From Streptosporangiaceae bacterium (GTDB taxonomy: Bacteria; Actinomycetota; Actinomycetes; Streptosporangiales; Streptosporangiaceae), in assembly GCA_030045215.1 (NCBI GenBank), contig JASIBJ010000152.1, forward strand, positions 1 to 6,346: a stretch of DNA of 6,346 nt, given 5' to 3'. Numbering within the stretch: position 1 is the stretch's first letter; each line of letters opens with the position of its first letter. Shown here one piece after another: positions 1 through 5,941 of the stretch. The translations under genes were made by a program, and so were the position numbers. The notes under the pieces were generated by a model that saw only the letters and a list, made by a program, of their open reading frames with translations, searched no databases and was not told the DNA's origin.

Positions 1-209
1 AGGCCGTCTTCGCCCCAGCGGTACGCGCGGGACCTGGCCTGGTCGTGCGGCAGGTAGTCCCACGCCTCGCCGTCGGGTGAGTAGTCCTCGCGGACCGTTC
101 CCCACTGGCGCTCGCTCACGTAGGGGCCCCACCGGTACCAGTCCCCGGCCTGCCGGAGCCCGTCCTCGAGCCGCCCGAAGCCGGCCACCCGCTCGCTTTC
201 GGCGCTCAC
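1..209 (-). CDS. GH63/MGH1-like glucosidase, N-terminal fragment
   Basis: This is the start of a glycoside hydrolase cut by the left edge; 69 codons are visible. Reading on the minus strand from a GTG at 209, the protein shows [20 protein letters not shown] (residues 24-43), then A-W-D-Y-L-P-H-D (49-56) and [11 protein letters not shown] (59-69). I recognise this as the N-terminal signature of bacterial glucosidases annotated as GH63 or MGH1-like, usually about 850-900 residues with an (alpha/alpha)6 catalytic barrel further on. The start is supported by an in-frame TGA about 45 bases upstream with no other start codon after it, and by a weak AAGG (220-223, complement) 10 bases away. There is no signal peptide, so a cytoplasmic enzyme acting on oligosaccharides is likely. 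Substrate cannot be told and the catalytic acids lie outside the window. Confidence 0.85.
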   Translation of the reverse strand, partial: MSAESERVAGFGRLEDGLRQAGDWYRWGPYVSERQWGTVREDYSPDGEAWDYLPHDQARSRAYRWGEDG

Positions 210-256
210 CGGTGGCCGGCCTTGCTGGAACTGCTGCGTGGATTTCTCACTCGAGG

Positions 257-262
257 ATCGTA
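257..262 (-). promoter_or_regulatory. Candidate -10 element for the GH63-like gene
   Basis: On the minus strand the bases read TACGAT, matching the actinobacterial TANNNT -10 pattern. Transcription would begin near 250 and leave a leader of about 40 bases before the GTG at 209. No convincing TTGAC-like -35 lies at 17-19 bases, which is common in actinobacteria. The call rests on one short match plus position. Confidence 0.25.
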
Positions 263-386
263 AGGGAACGAGGTCGGGCCCCGATCATCGTGCCGACCGG
301 CCGCTGGTCACGTCCAGCCGGGACCGCTGCGCGTGTCCTCGATCGCGGCGCGGCGGCGACCAGGGCCGCAGTACGGCGAACGCGGC

Positions 387-392
387 TACCCT
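387..392 (+). promoter_or_regulatory. Candidate -10 element for the methyltransferase gene
   Basis: TACCCT fits the TANNNT actinobacterial -10 pattern and lies 47 bases upstream of the ATG at 440, implying a leader of roughly 40 bases. No recognisable -35 hexamer precedes it. Low confidence because such matches occur by chance. Confidence 0.25.
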
Positions 393-439
393 GATGCTGG
401 CGTGACAGCGCGCATGAAATCCCCTCCGATGAATGGCTC

Positions 440-1252
440 ATGGCTGATGTGATTACGAGCGCGGCGAACCCGGTCATCAAGCGCGTACGGCTGCTGGCCG
501 ACCGCAGGCACCGGCGGCGGGAGTCCGCGTTCGTCGTCCAGGGCATCCAGCCCGTGTGGCAGGCGGTCGAGGCTGGTGCCGACGTGGAGGTGCTGATCGT
601 CGCGCCCGATCTGCTGCGGCACCCGGGGGCCGCCGCCATGGTCGCGGCGCGAGAAGCGGCCGGGGTCCGGGTGGCCAGGCTTTCAGCCGAGTTGTTCGGG
701 CGGATCGCGGACCGGGACGGCCCGTCGGGTCTGGCGGCGATCGTCCGGTCGGCTCCCTCGGCCCTGGCCGACCTGCACGCCGGTGCCGGTGCCGTCTTCG
801 CCGCTCTGCACCAGGTGGGCAACCCGGGCAACCTCGGCACGATCGTCAGGACAGCTAGCGCGGCCGGTGCCGCAGGGGTCATCCTGATCGGCCCGTCGGC
901 CGACCCGTCCGACCCGGCCGCAGTCAAGGCGAGCATGGGCGCGCTGTTCACTATGCCGGTGGCGACGGCTGCGTCTGCGGCCGAGTTCCTGGACTGGGCG
1001 GCGGGAGGTGACCTGACCGTGGTCGCCGCGTCGGGCCGGGCGAGCGTGTCGTGCTGGGACGCCGCCCTGAGTCCGCCCCTCGCGCTCCTGCTGGGCAGCG
1101 AGGGCACCGGGTTGCCCGACGATCTGCTCGCGGCCGCGGACCTGCGCGTCGCGATCCCGATGACCGGCACCGTCGAGTCGCTGAACCTTGCCGTCGCGGC
1201 CGGCATCCTGCTCTACGAGGTCCGCCGCCGCACTCAGCTGCCGCAGCGCTGA
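440..1252 (+). CDS. TrmH/SpoU-family RNA 2'-O-ribose methyltransferase
   Basis: A SAM-dependent methyltransferase that adds a methyl group to a ribose 2'-OH in rRNA or tRNA, of the TrmH/RlmB-like SPOUT (alpha/beta knot) class; 270 residues, normal for the family. Residues about 5-105 form the substrate-binding domain, with F-V-V-Q-G at 31-35 (many relatives have Glu where Q34 sits). The catalytic domain carries motif 1, N-P-G-N-L-G-T-I-V-R (128-137, catalytic Asn/Arg region), K-A-S-M-G-A-L-F (about 160-168), motif 2, L-G-S-E-G-T-G-L-P (218-226), and motif 3, M-T-G-T-V-E-S-L-N-L-A-V-A (241-253), which shapes the knot and SAM pocket. All key residues are present, so it should be active. ATG 440 is the only in-frame start before the conserved sequence; the purine-rich signal ahead of it is poor. 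The exact nucleotide target cannot be read from the sequence, so I give no symbol. Confidence 0.93.
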   Translation: MADVITSAANPVIKRVRLLADRRHRRRESAFVVQGIQPVWQAVEAGADVEVLIVAPDLLRHPGAAAMVAAREAAGVRVARLSAELFGRIADRDGPSGLAAIVRSAPSALADLHAGAGAVFAALHQVGNPGNLGTIVRTASAAGAAGVILIGPSADPSDPAAVKASMGALFTMPVATAASAAEFLDWAAGGDLTVVAASGRASVSCWDAALSPPLALLLGSEGTGLPDDLLAAADLRVAIPMTGTVESLNLAVAAGILLYEVRRRTQLPQR

Positions 1253-1262
1253 CACTCGGCGC

Positions 1263-1294
1263 GACCCTCATCCCGCGCGCTGGCGTTCAGGGTC
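1263..1294. repeat. Inverted repeat downstream of the methyltransferase gene
   Basis: GACCCT (1263-1268) is perfectly complementary to AGGGTC (1289-1294) across a 20-base spacer. It starts 10 bases after the methyltransferase stop codon. It could form the base of a terminator stem, but there is no T-tract and the stem is short. Confidence 0.25.
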
Positions 1295-1295
1295 A

Positions 1296-1315
1296 AGTGG
1301 GGGTCTATCCCCATT
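1296..1315. terminator. Hairpin after the methyltransferase gene, possible terminator or operator
   Basis: TGGGG (1298-1302) pairs with CCCCA (1309-1313) around the loop GTCTAT; at RNA level a G-U and an A-U pair extend the stem to seven pairs (1296-1302 with 1309-1315). It lies about 45 bases after the methyltransferase stop and 100 bases before the ABC ATPase. There is no U-tract, so it is at best a non-canonical terminator. Being nearly palindromic, it could instead be a binding site for a dimeric repressor of the ABC operon. Confidence 0.3.
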
Positions 1316-1342
1316 GTCGGTGCGCAGCCCCGCCAGAAGACT
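1314..1342 (+). promoter_or_regulatory. Tentative promoter for the ABC operon
   Basis: TTGTCG (1314-1319) resembles a -35 TTGAC element, and AAGACT (1337-1342), 17 bases on, is an imperfect -10 (the first T is missing). If used, transcription would start near 1350 and give a leader of about 65 bases holding the hairpins at 1357-1377. Weak match; inferred largely from spacing and from the need for a promoter in this gap. Confidence 0.2.
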
Positions 1343-1356
1343 GGCCAGGACAACGG

Positions 1357-1377
1357 GGTTCTCGCCGAACCGGCGAG
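1357..1377 (+). promoter_or_regulatory. Two overlapping, mutually exclusive hairpins in the ABC leader
   Basis: The stronger hairpin is CTCGCCG (1361-1367), loop AAC, CGGCGAG (1371-1377): seven perfect, nearly all G-C pairs. A second inverted repeat, GGTTC (1357-1361), loop TCGCC, GAACC (1367-1371), shares bases with it, so both cannot form at once. The structure ends 23 bases before the Shine-Dalgarno of the ABC ATPase (1401-1406). It could be an operator palindrome at DNA level, a leader structure at RNA level, or a chance product of high GC. No T-tract follows, so a standard terminator is unlikely. Confidence 0.35.
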
Positions 1378-1400
1378 TGCCGACAGACGCGCCAGTACTG

Positions 1401-1406
1401 AAAGGA
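1401..1406 (+). promoter_or_regulatory. Ribosome binding site of the ABC ATPase
   Basis: AAAGGA lies 8 bases upstream of ATG 1415, a good match and spacing to the 3' end of 16S rRNA. It fixes the start of the ATPase. Confidence 0.75.
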
Positions 1407-1414
1407 CTGCGCTG

Positions 1415-2179
1415 ATGGACGCGCTGATTCGGATCAGTGAGGTAAGCAAGCGATACGACAACCGCGGGCCGTTTGCCGTGCAGGACGTGAGCCTGGATGT
1501 GGCCGCAGGCGAGGCTGTGGCCATCATGGGCCCATCCGGCAGCGGGAAGTCCACGCTGCTCAACCTGATCGCCGGGCTGGACCGGCCGACCAGCGGGAGC
1601 GTTATCGTGGCCGGGCAGCGGATCGACTCGCTGAGCGAGACCGGGCTGGCCAGGTTCCGGCGCCAGCGAGTCGGAATGATCTTCCAGTTCTTCAACCTGC
1701 TCGACGACCTCACCGTGGCCGACAATGTGCTGCTGCCGGCTCAGCTAGCGGGCCTGTCCAGGTCCGGTGCCCGGCGCCGGACGGACGAACTGCTTGAGCG
1801 GCTCCGGATCAGCGAGCACCGGCAGGCCTACCCGGCCCGGCTGTCGGGCGGGGAACGGCAGCGAGTGGCGATCGCACGGGCACTGGTGAATTCGCCCGAA
1901 CTGCTGCTGGCCGACGAGCCCACGGGGGCGCTGGACACCACGACCGGCGAAGAGATCGGCGCGTTGCTGCGGGAGCTGAACCGGGCCGGCCAGAGCATGA
2001 TCATGGTGACGCACAACCCGGACCTGGCCGCGCGGTACGCGGGCCGGACAGTCCGGATAATCGACGGCCGCGTCGCCAGTGACTCGACGGCCGCCTGCGG
2101 GCGCGACCTGGCCGCGGACGAGTACCTGGCCGGGGCCGGACACGACGGGGACGCCGCGACCGCCTGGCCCCGGCCATGA
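1415..2179 (+). CDS. MacB/LolD-type ABC transporter ATP-binding protein
   Basis: The cytoplasmic ATPase that powers the FtsX-like permease encoded next; 254 residues. All nucleotide-binding motifs are intact: Walker A G-P-S-G-S-G-K-S-T (39-47), Q-loop Q91 within F-Q-F-F-N-L-L (90-96), signature L-S-G-G-E-R-Q-R (143-150), Walker B L-L-L-A-D-E (163-168), D-loop G-A-L-D (171-174) and switch histidine H200. The stretch I-F-Q-F-F-N-L-L-D-D-L-T-V-A-D-N-V is typical of the MacB/LolD/BceA branch, which acts by moving periplasmic or extracytoplasmic domains rather than by ordinary import. After about residue 220 there is a tail of some 30 residues, acidic and alanine-rich, without a recognised domain. 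A good ribosome binding site (1401-1406) supports ATG 1415. The stop overlaps the permease start (ATGA), so the two are translationally coupled. Substrate is unknown; antimicrobial peptides, lipids or lipoproteins are all handled by relatives. Confidence 0.95.
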   Translation: MDALIRISEVSKRYDNRGPFAVQDVSLDVAAGEAVAIMGPSGSGKSTLLNLIAGLDRPTSGSVIVAGQRIDSLSETGLARFRRQRVGMIFQFFNLLDDLTVADNVLLPAQLAGLSRSGARRRTDELLERLRISEHRQAYPARLSGGERQRVAIARALVNSPELLLADEPTGALDTTTGEEIGALLRELNRAGQSMIMVTHNPDLAARYAGRTVRIIDGRVASDSTAACGRDLAADEYLAGAGHDGDAATAWPRP

Positions 2180-4503
2180 GCGGGCGGCCGGTCATGCGGG
2201 CGGCGTCCGGCGGGGTCACCAGGCACCGGGCGCAGACGTTCGTGATCTTCATGGTGCTGCTGATATCGACAGCCTCGGCCACGCTCGGGCTGGCCCTGCT
2301 GGCCACGGCGAGCGGGCCGTTCGGGCACGCGTTCACGACGCAGCACGGCGCGGACGCGGCCGTCGGCGTCAACCCGGCACGCGCCTCCGACGCGCAGCTC
2401 GCCTCCACCCGCAAGGTGGCCGGGGTGACCGCCGCCGCGGGCCCGTTCGGCGCCGCCATCGTGACGCTATCCAGCCAGGGCGTCTCCCTGCCCGGCACGC
2501 TGGTGATCGGCCGGGCATCGGCTGGCGGCCCGCTCGACGACCTGACACTGCAAAGCGGGCACTGGCCGACGACCCCGGATCAGGTCGTGCTGTCGGAGAA
2601 CATGGGCTTCTTCCCTAACCCGGGCGCGCAGATGACGGTGCCGACGGCGCCAGGCAAGCCTGCGCTCACGGTCGTCGGCATTGCGAACTCGATCACGAAC
2701 ACGGCTGACGCCTGGGTGCTGCCATCCGAGATCGCCGCGCTGCGGTCGCCCGGGCAGCCCCCGGCCGCGCAGATGCTGTACTCGTTCTCGACCGCGGCGA
2801 CCGCCGCGCAGATCCGCGGCGACGTCGCGGCCGTCGCCGCGGCGCTGCCCGCCGGGGCGGTCGGCGGCTACTCGTCCTGGCTCACGGCCAAGCAGTCCGC
2901 GACCGGGAACGGCTCGATTCTGTCGCCGTTCGTGGATGCGTTCGCGCTGATCGGTCTGCTCATGGCGGTGCTGATCGTGGCCAATGTCGTGAGCGGTGCG
3001 GTCGTGGCCAGTTACCGGCGGATCGGCGTGCTCAAGAGCATCGGCTTCAGTCCCGCGCAGGTGATCGTCGCGTACGTGACCAGGGCCGGTGTGCCCGCCG
3101 TCGTCGGCACGCTCGTCGGCCTGGTCCTCGGCAACGTGCTGGCCATTCCGGTGCTGCGCAAGTCGGCGCAGTCGTTCCGGGTCGGGAGCCAGATGGTTCC
3201 GCTCTGGGTCGAGGTGGTGACCCCGCTGGTGATGATCGGGCTGGTGGCGCTGACCGCGCTGGTGCCAGCGCTGCGGGCCGGGCGGCTTTCGGCAGTGCAG
3301 GCCATCGCGATGGGGCAGGCGCCTCGCCAGGGCCGTGGCTATGCGGCGCACCGGCTCGCCAGCCGGCTACGGCTGCCGCGACCGGTCACCATCGGGCTGG
3401 CCGCGCCGTTTGCCCGGCCGGCCAGGACGCTCGGCACGCTGGCGGCGATCATGTTCGGGGTCACCGCCGTGGTGTACGCGGTCGGTCTGGACGCCTCGCT
3501 GTCGAAGTCCGAGCAGGGCCAGTCACTGGCGGCGACCGCTCCCGTGCAAATCCAGCTGGCCAACGGCAACGGGATCCGCCCTGGCAGCAGCCAGGACAAG
3601 GCCGTGCGCACTGCGCTGGCCAGGCAACCAGGAACGCTGCACTCGGCCGCGGTCGACTACACGCAAGTCGGCATCGCGGGCCTGACGACACAGGCGCAGG
3701 CCCAGGTCTACCTGGGCAGTTCGGCCTGGGTCGGCTACGACCTGATCAGCGGCCACTGGTTCAGCCGGCCGGGGCAGGTGGTCGTCAACACCGCCTACCT
3801 CACGCAGACCGGCCTGGCGGTGGGCGACGCGACGACGATCTCGGCCGGCGGCAAGACGGAGACCGTGCGGATCTCGGGTGAGATCTTCGTGCCGGGGAGC
3901 TCGCCTCAGCTGATGACGAGTTGGCAGACCCTGGGTCCCACGGCTGCGCCGCCGCTGTCTATCGCGCAGTACGTCGTCGGACTCAGGGCGGGCGTCAACG
4001 TGAACTCCTACGTGACGTCGGTCCAGCAGTCCCTTGGCAGTCAGTACTCAGCCAACGGGCCCGAGGCCGGCGGGCAGTTCTACCTGATCGCCGATTCGCT
4101 GATCGCCATGCTGACGCTGATGATGGCTGTGGTGGCCGGGCTCGGCGTGCTGAACACGGTGCTGCTCGGCACCCGGGACCGGGTGCGGGACCTGGGCGTG
4201 TTCAAGGCGGTCGGGATGACGCCGAGGCAGACGATCGCGATGGTGATGTGCTGGGTCGCGGGACCGGCGATCGCTGCCGCGGTGATCGCGGTGCCGGTTG
4301 CCCTGCGACTGCACTCGGGCACGATCACGGCCATGGGCAACGCCGCCTACACGGCTCTGCCGGCCAGCCTCCGGGATGTCTACCACCCGGTCGAGATCCT
4401 CCTGCTGGCCGCTTCCGGACTGGTGATCGCGGCGCTCGGCGCCCTCCTGCCGGCTAGCTGGGCCGCCAAGGCCAAGACGGCGACCGCCCTGCGGGCCGAG
4501 TAG
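2176..4503 (+). CDS. FtsX-like ABC permease with two MacB-type repeats
   Basis: The membrane partner of the preceding ATPase; 775 residues. I place eight membrane segments near 21-46, 252-279, 302-327, 347-367, 417-437, 636-664, 689-711 and 739-760. This gives two repeats, each one helix, a large extracytoplasmic domain (about 47-250 and 440-635), then three helices. The repeats match: S-G-H-W-x5-P-x-Q-V-V-L (128-139) against S-G-H-W-x3-P-G-Q-V-V-V (525-537), and R-R-I-G-V-L-K-S-I-G-F-S-P (281-293) against R-D-L-G-V-F-K-A-V-G-M-T-P (671-683). The latter are the FtsX cytoplasmic loops that meet the ATPase. Each repeat ends in a short basic tail with A-V-Q-A-I or A-L-R-A-E. The start ATG overlaps the ATPase stop. 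Fused two-domain permeases are common in actinobacteria; the substrate or signal cannot be told. The first helix serves as an uncleaved signal anchor. Confidence 0.92.
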   Translation: MSGRPVMRAASGGVTRHRAQTFVIFMVLLISTASATLGLALLATASGPFGHAFTTQHGADAAVGVNPARASDAQLASTRKVAGVTAAAGPFGAAIVTLSSQGVSLPGTLVIGRASAGGPLDDLTLQSGHWPTTPDQVVLSENMGFFPNPGAQMTVPTAPGKPALTVVGIANSITNTADAWVLPSEIAALRSPGQPPAAQMLYSFSTAATAAQIRGDVAAVAAALPAGAVGGYSSWLTAKQSATGNGSILSPFVDAFALIGLLMAVLIVANVVSGAVVASYRRIGVLKSIGFSPAQVIVAYVTRAGVPAVVGTLVGLVLGNVLAIPVLRKSAQSFRVGSQMVPLWVEVVTPLVMIGLVALTALVPALRAGRLSAVQAIAMGQAPRQGRGYAAHRLASRLRLPRPVTIGLAAPFARPARTLGTLAAIMFGVTAVVYAVGLDASLSKSEQGQSLAATAPVQIQLANGNGIRPGSSQDKAVRTALARQPGTLHSAAVDYTQVGIAGLTTQAQAQVYLGSSAWVGYDLISGHWFSRPGQVVVNTAYLTQTGLAVGDATTISAGGKTETVRISGEIFVPGSSPQLMTSWQTLGPTAAPPLSIAQYVVGLRAGVNVNSYVTSVQQSLGSQYSANGPEAGGQFYLIADSLIAMLTLMMAVVAGLGVLNTVLLGTRDRVRDLGVFKAVGMTPRQTIAMVMCWVAGPAIAAAVIAVPVALRLHSGTITAMGNAAYTALPASLRDVYHPVEILLLAASGLVIAALGALLPASWAAKAKTATALRAE

Positions 4504-4509
4504 CCACGT

Positions 4510-4525
4510 CCGGGCCCTGGCCCGG
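4510..4525. terminator. GC-rich hairpin after the ABC permease
   Basis: CCGGGC (4510-4515), loop CCTG, GCCCGG (4520-4525): six perfect G-C pairs starting 7 bases past the permease stop. Its position suits a terminator for the ABC operon, but no T-tract follows, so it would be of the tail-less kind proposed for actinobacteria, or simply protect the 3' end of the mRNA. Confidence 0.4.
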
Positions 4526-4585
4526 CTGGACCGAACGTCATTCCGCTTGGCAGGATCGGGATAAGGACGGAAAGACCGGGCGAGA

Positions 4586-4590
4586 GGGAG
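4586..4590 (+). promoter_or_regulatory. Ribosome binding site of the serine hydrolase
   Basis: GGGAG, within the purine run GAGAGGGAG, lies 9 bases upstream of ATG 4600 and fixes that start. Confidence 0.7.
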
Positions 4591-4599
4591 CTACCGTAC

Positions 4600-5847
4600 A
4601 TGGGCGGAGTGCAGACCGAGGTTGAGGCGGCAGAAGTAGGACTCGACCAGGCCCGGCTGGAGCGGATCGACAAGCACTTCGCCCGGTACGTCGACCGGGG
4701 ACGGCTCGCGGGATGGCTGATCACGGTCAGCCGTCACGGAAAGCTCGCGCACGTATCGACCTACGGCCGGCGCGACCTGGAAGCCGGGCTGCCAGTGGAG
4801 CCGGACACCCTGTGGCGCATCTACTCGATGACCAAGCCCATCACCTCGGTCGCCGCGATGATGCTCTACGAGGAGGGCGGCTTCCAGCTGACCGACCCGG
4901 TGAGCCGCTACATCCCGTCGTTCGCCGACTGCCGCGTGTTCACCGGAGGGTCGGACATCCGCTACGTCACCGAGCCAGTCACGGAGCCGATGCGGATCTG
5001 GCACCTGCTCACGCACACCTCCGGGCTGACGTACGGGTTCCACCGCTCCCACCCGGTCGACGCCATCTACCGGGCCAACGGCTTCGAGTGGGGGAGCCCG
5101 CGCGACACCGACCTGGCCGGCATCTGCGACCTCTTCGCGGGGATGCCGCTGCTGTTCCAGCCGGGCTCGGAGTGGAACTACTCGGTCTCCACCGATGTCC
5201 TCGGCCGGGTGGTCGAGGTCGTGTCGGGCCAGCGGCTTGACGAGTTCTTCGCGGAGCGGATCTTCCGGCCGCTCGGCATGACCGACACCGCGTTCTGGGC
5301 CGGACCGGAGGAGGCCGGGCGGCTGGCGGCGCTGTATTCCCGCGGCGCCGAAGGCAAGGCCACCCGGATGGACGCGATGGGCAAGGCCGCCCTCAGGGAA
5401 CCGGTCTACCTCAGCGGCGGCGGCGGGCTGGTCTCCTCCGCGGCGGACTACCGCCGGTTCACGGAGATGCTGCTGCACCGGCCGGACAGCCCGGCAGGCG
5501 AACTGGACGGCGTCCGGCTGCTCGGCCCGCGGACCGTTGCCTACATGACCATCAACCACCTGCCGGGCAACGCGGACCTGGACAGCGTCGGCCGGCCGCT
5601 GTACGCCGAGTCGATCTTCCGGGGGGTTGGCTTCGGGCTCGGCTTCGCCGTGCAGCTTGACCCGGCCGCGTCCAAGACGCTGTGCTCGGCCGGGGAGTTC
5701 AACTGGGGCGGCGCCGCCTCCACCACGTTCTGGGTCGACCCGGCAGAGCAGCTCACGGTCAGCTTCTTCACGCAGCTGATGCCCTCAAGCGTGTACCCGA
5801 TCCGCCCGCAGCTGCGCCAGCTCGTGTACCAGGCCCTGGTCGACTGA
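4600..5847 (+). CDS. Beta-lactamase-fold serine hydrolase (EstB/class C type)
   Basis: A serine hydrolase of the beta-lactamase/penicillin-binding-protein fold (PF00144 type), 415 residues. Motif one is S76-M-T-K79, the nucleophile and general base; motif two is Y194-S-V in W-N-Y-S-V-S-T-D-V-L-G; the third position, K-T-G in true beta-lactamases, is W369-G-G. Other family landmarks are H-L-L-T-H-T-S-G-L (135-143), P-L-G-M-T-D-T-A-F (about 225-233), G-G-G-G-L-V-S-S (273-280) and G-F-G-L-G-F-A-V (344-351). The W-G-G form is, as I recall, typical of EstB-like esterases rather than antibiotic-degrading enzymes, so an esterase or amidase acting on small substrates is the better guess. The N-terminus (from M-G-G-V-Q-T-E-V) is hydrophilic, without signal peptide or membrane helix, which argues for a cytoplasmic location and against a cell-wall transpeptidase role. 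It lies 96 bases after the ABC permease; shared function is possible but not shown. Confidence 0.92.
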   Translation: MGGVQTEVEAAEVGLDQARLERIDKHFARYVDRGRLAGWLITVSRHGKLAHVSTYGRRDLEAGLPVEPDTLWRIYSMTKPITSVAAMMLYEEGGFQLTDPVSRYIPSFADCRVFTGGSDIRYVTEPVTEPMRIWHLLTHTSGLTYGFHRSHPVDAIYRANGFEWGSPRDTDLAGICDLFAGMPLLFQPGSEWNYSVSTDVLGRVVEVVSGQRLDEFFAERIFRPLGMTDTAFWAGPEEAGRLAALYSRGAEGKATRMDAMGKAALREPVYLSGGGGLVSSAADYRRFTEMLLHRPDSPAGELDGVRLLGPRTVAYMTINHLPGNADLDSVGRPLYAESIFRGVGFGLGFAVQLDPAASKTLCSAGEFNWGGAASTTFWVDPAEQLTVSFFTQLMPSSVYPIRPQLRQLVYQALVD

Positions 5848-5859
5848 CGTCCTGTGCGC

Positions 5860-5872
5860 CACGACCGTCGTG
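5860..5872. repeat. Short palindrome in the convergent gap
   Basis: CACGAC (5860-5865) and GTCGTG (5867-5872) form a perfect inverted repeat around a single central C, 12 bases after the hydrolase stop. As RNA it would give five pairs with a three-base loop. It may add to termination of the hydrolase transcript; no T-tract follows. Confidence 0.3.
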
Positions 5873-5875
5873 ATC

Positions 5876-5913
5876 CGGCCGGGCAGCGTGCGTGCGCCAA
5901 GACGTCCCGGCCG
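5876..5913. terminator. Inverted repeat between convergent genes, possible bidirectional terminator
   Basis: CGGCCGGG (5876-5883) and CCCGGCCG (5906-5913) are perfectly complementary eight-base arms with a 22-base spacer. They lie between the ends of the plus-strand hydrolase (5847) and the minus-strand alpha-glucosidase (5942), where a structure working in both directions would be expected. The loop is long and there is no T-tract on either side. Confidence 0.4.
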
Positions 5914-5941
5914 ACGCCGGCGGCAGCTGGCACGTTGCCCG

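Larger units (their letters stand above)
210..439. other. Divergent intergenic region
   Basis: These 230 bases separate the minus-strand glucosidase from the plus-strand methyltransferase. They must hold promoters for both. I find one TANNNT match per strand, near 257-262 (minus) and 387-392 (plus), each about 40-50 bases from its start codon. An open frame crosses the region on the plus strand, but its arginine- and proline-rich translation looks like noise. A short imperfect inverted repeat (295-309) is weak. No RNA gene or clear operator is visible. Confidence 0.5.

Noticed and set aside
295..309. Imperfect inverted repeat GACCGG/CTGGTC between the divergent genes
   Set aside because: One wobble pair and short arms; not above chance in GC-rich sequence.
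77..394. Plus-strand open frame of 105 codons at the left end
   Set aside because: Arg/Pro-rich noise that overlaps the conserved glucosidase N-terminus on the other strand and has no convincing ribosome binding site.
247..1206. Long minus-strand open frame (319 codons) opposite the methyltransferase
   Set aside because: Its translation is low-complexity Ala/Arg/Ser/Pro without family resemblance, and it lies opposite a gene with intact SPOUT motifs; long antisense frames are expected at this GC.
1357..1371. GGTTC-N5-GAACC, resembling a tRNA T-arm
   Set aside because: The loop sequence does not fit a T-loop, and no acceptor, D or anticodon arms can be drawn around it.
2467..3351. Minus-strand open frame (294 codons) opposite the permease
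   Set aside because: Arg-, His- and Gly-rich composition with no recognisable domain or membrane segment; shadow of the permease codons.
4547..4575. TTGGCA-N17-GAAAGA as a promoter for the serine hydrolase
   Set aside because: The -35 is fair but the -10 lacks the key first T and last T of TANNNT; too weak to list as a feature.
4591..5559. Minus-strand open frame (322 codons) opposite the serine hydrolase
   Set aside because: No family features; the plus strand holds complete serine hydrolase motifs and a good ribosome binding site.
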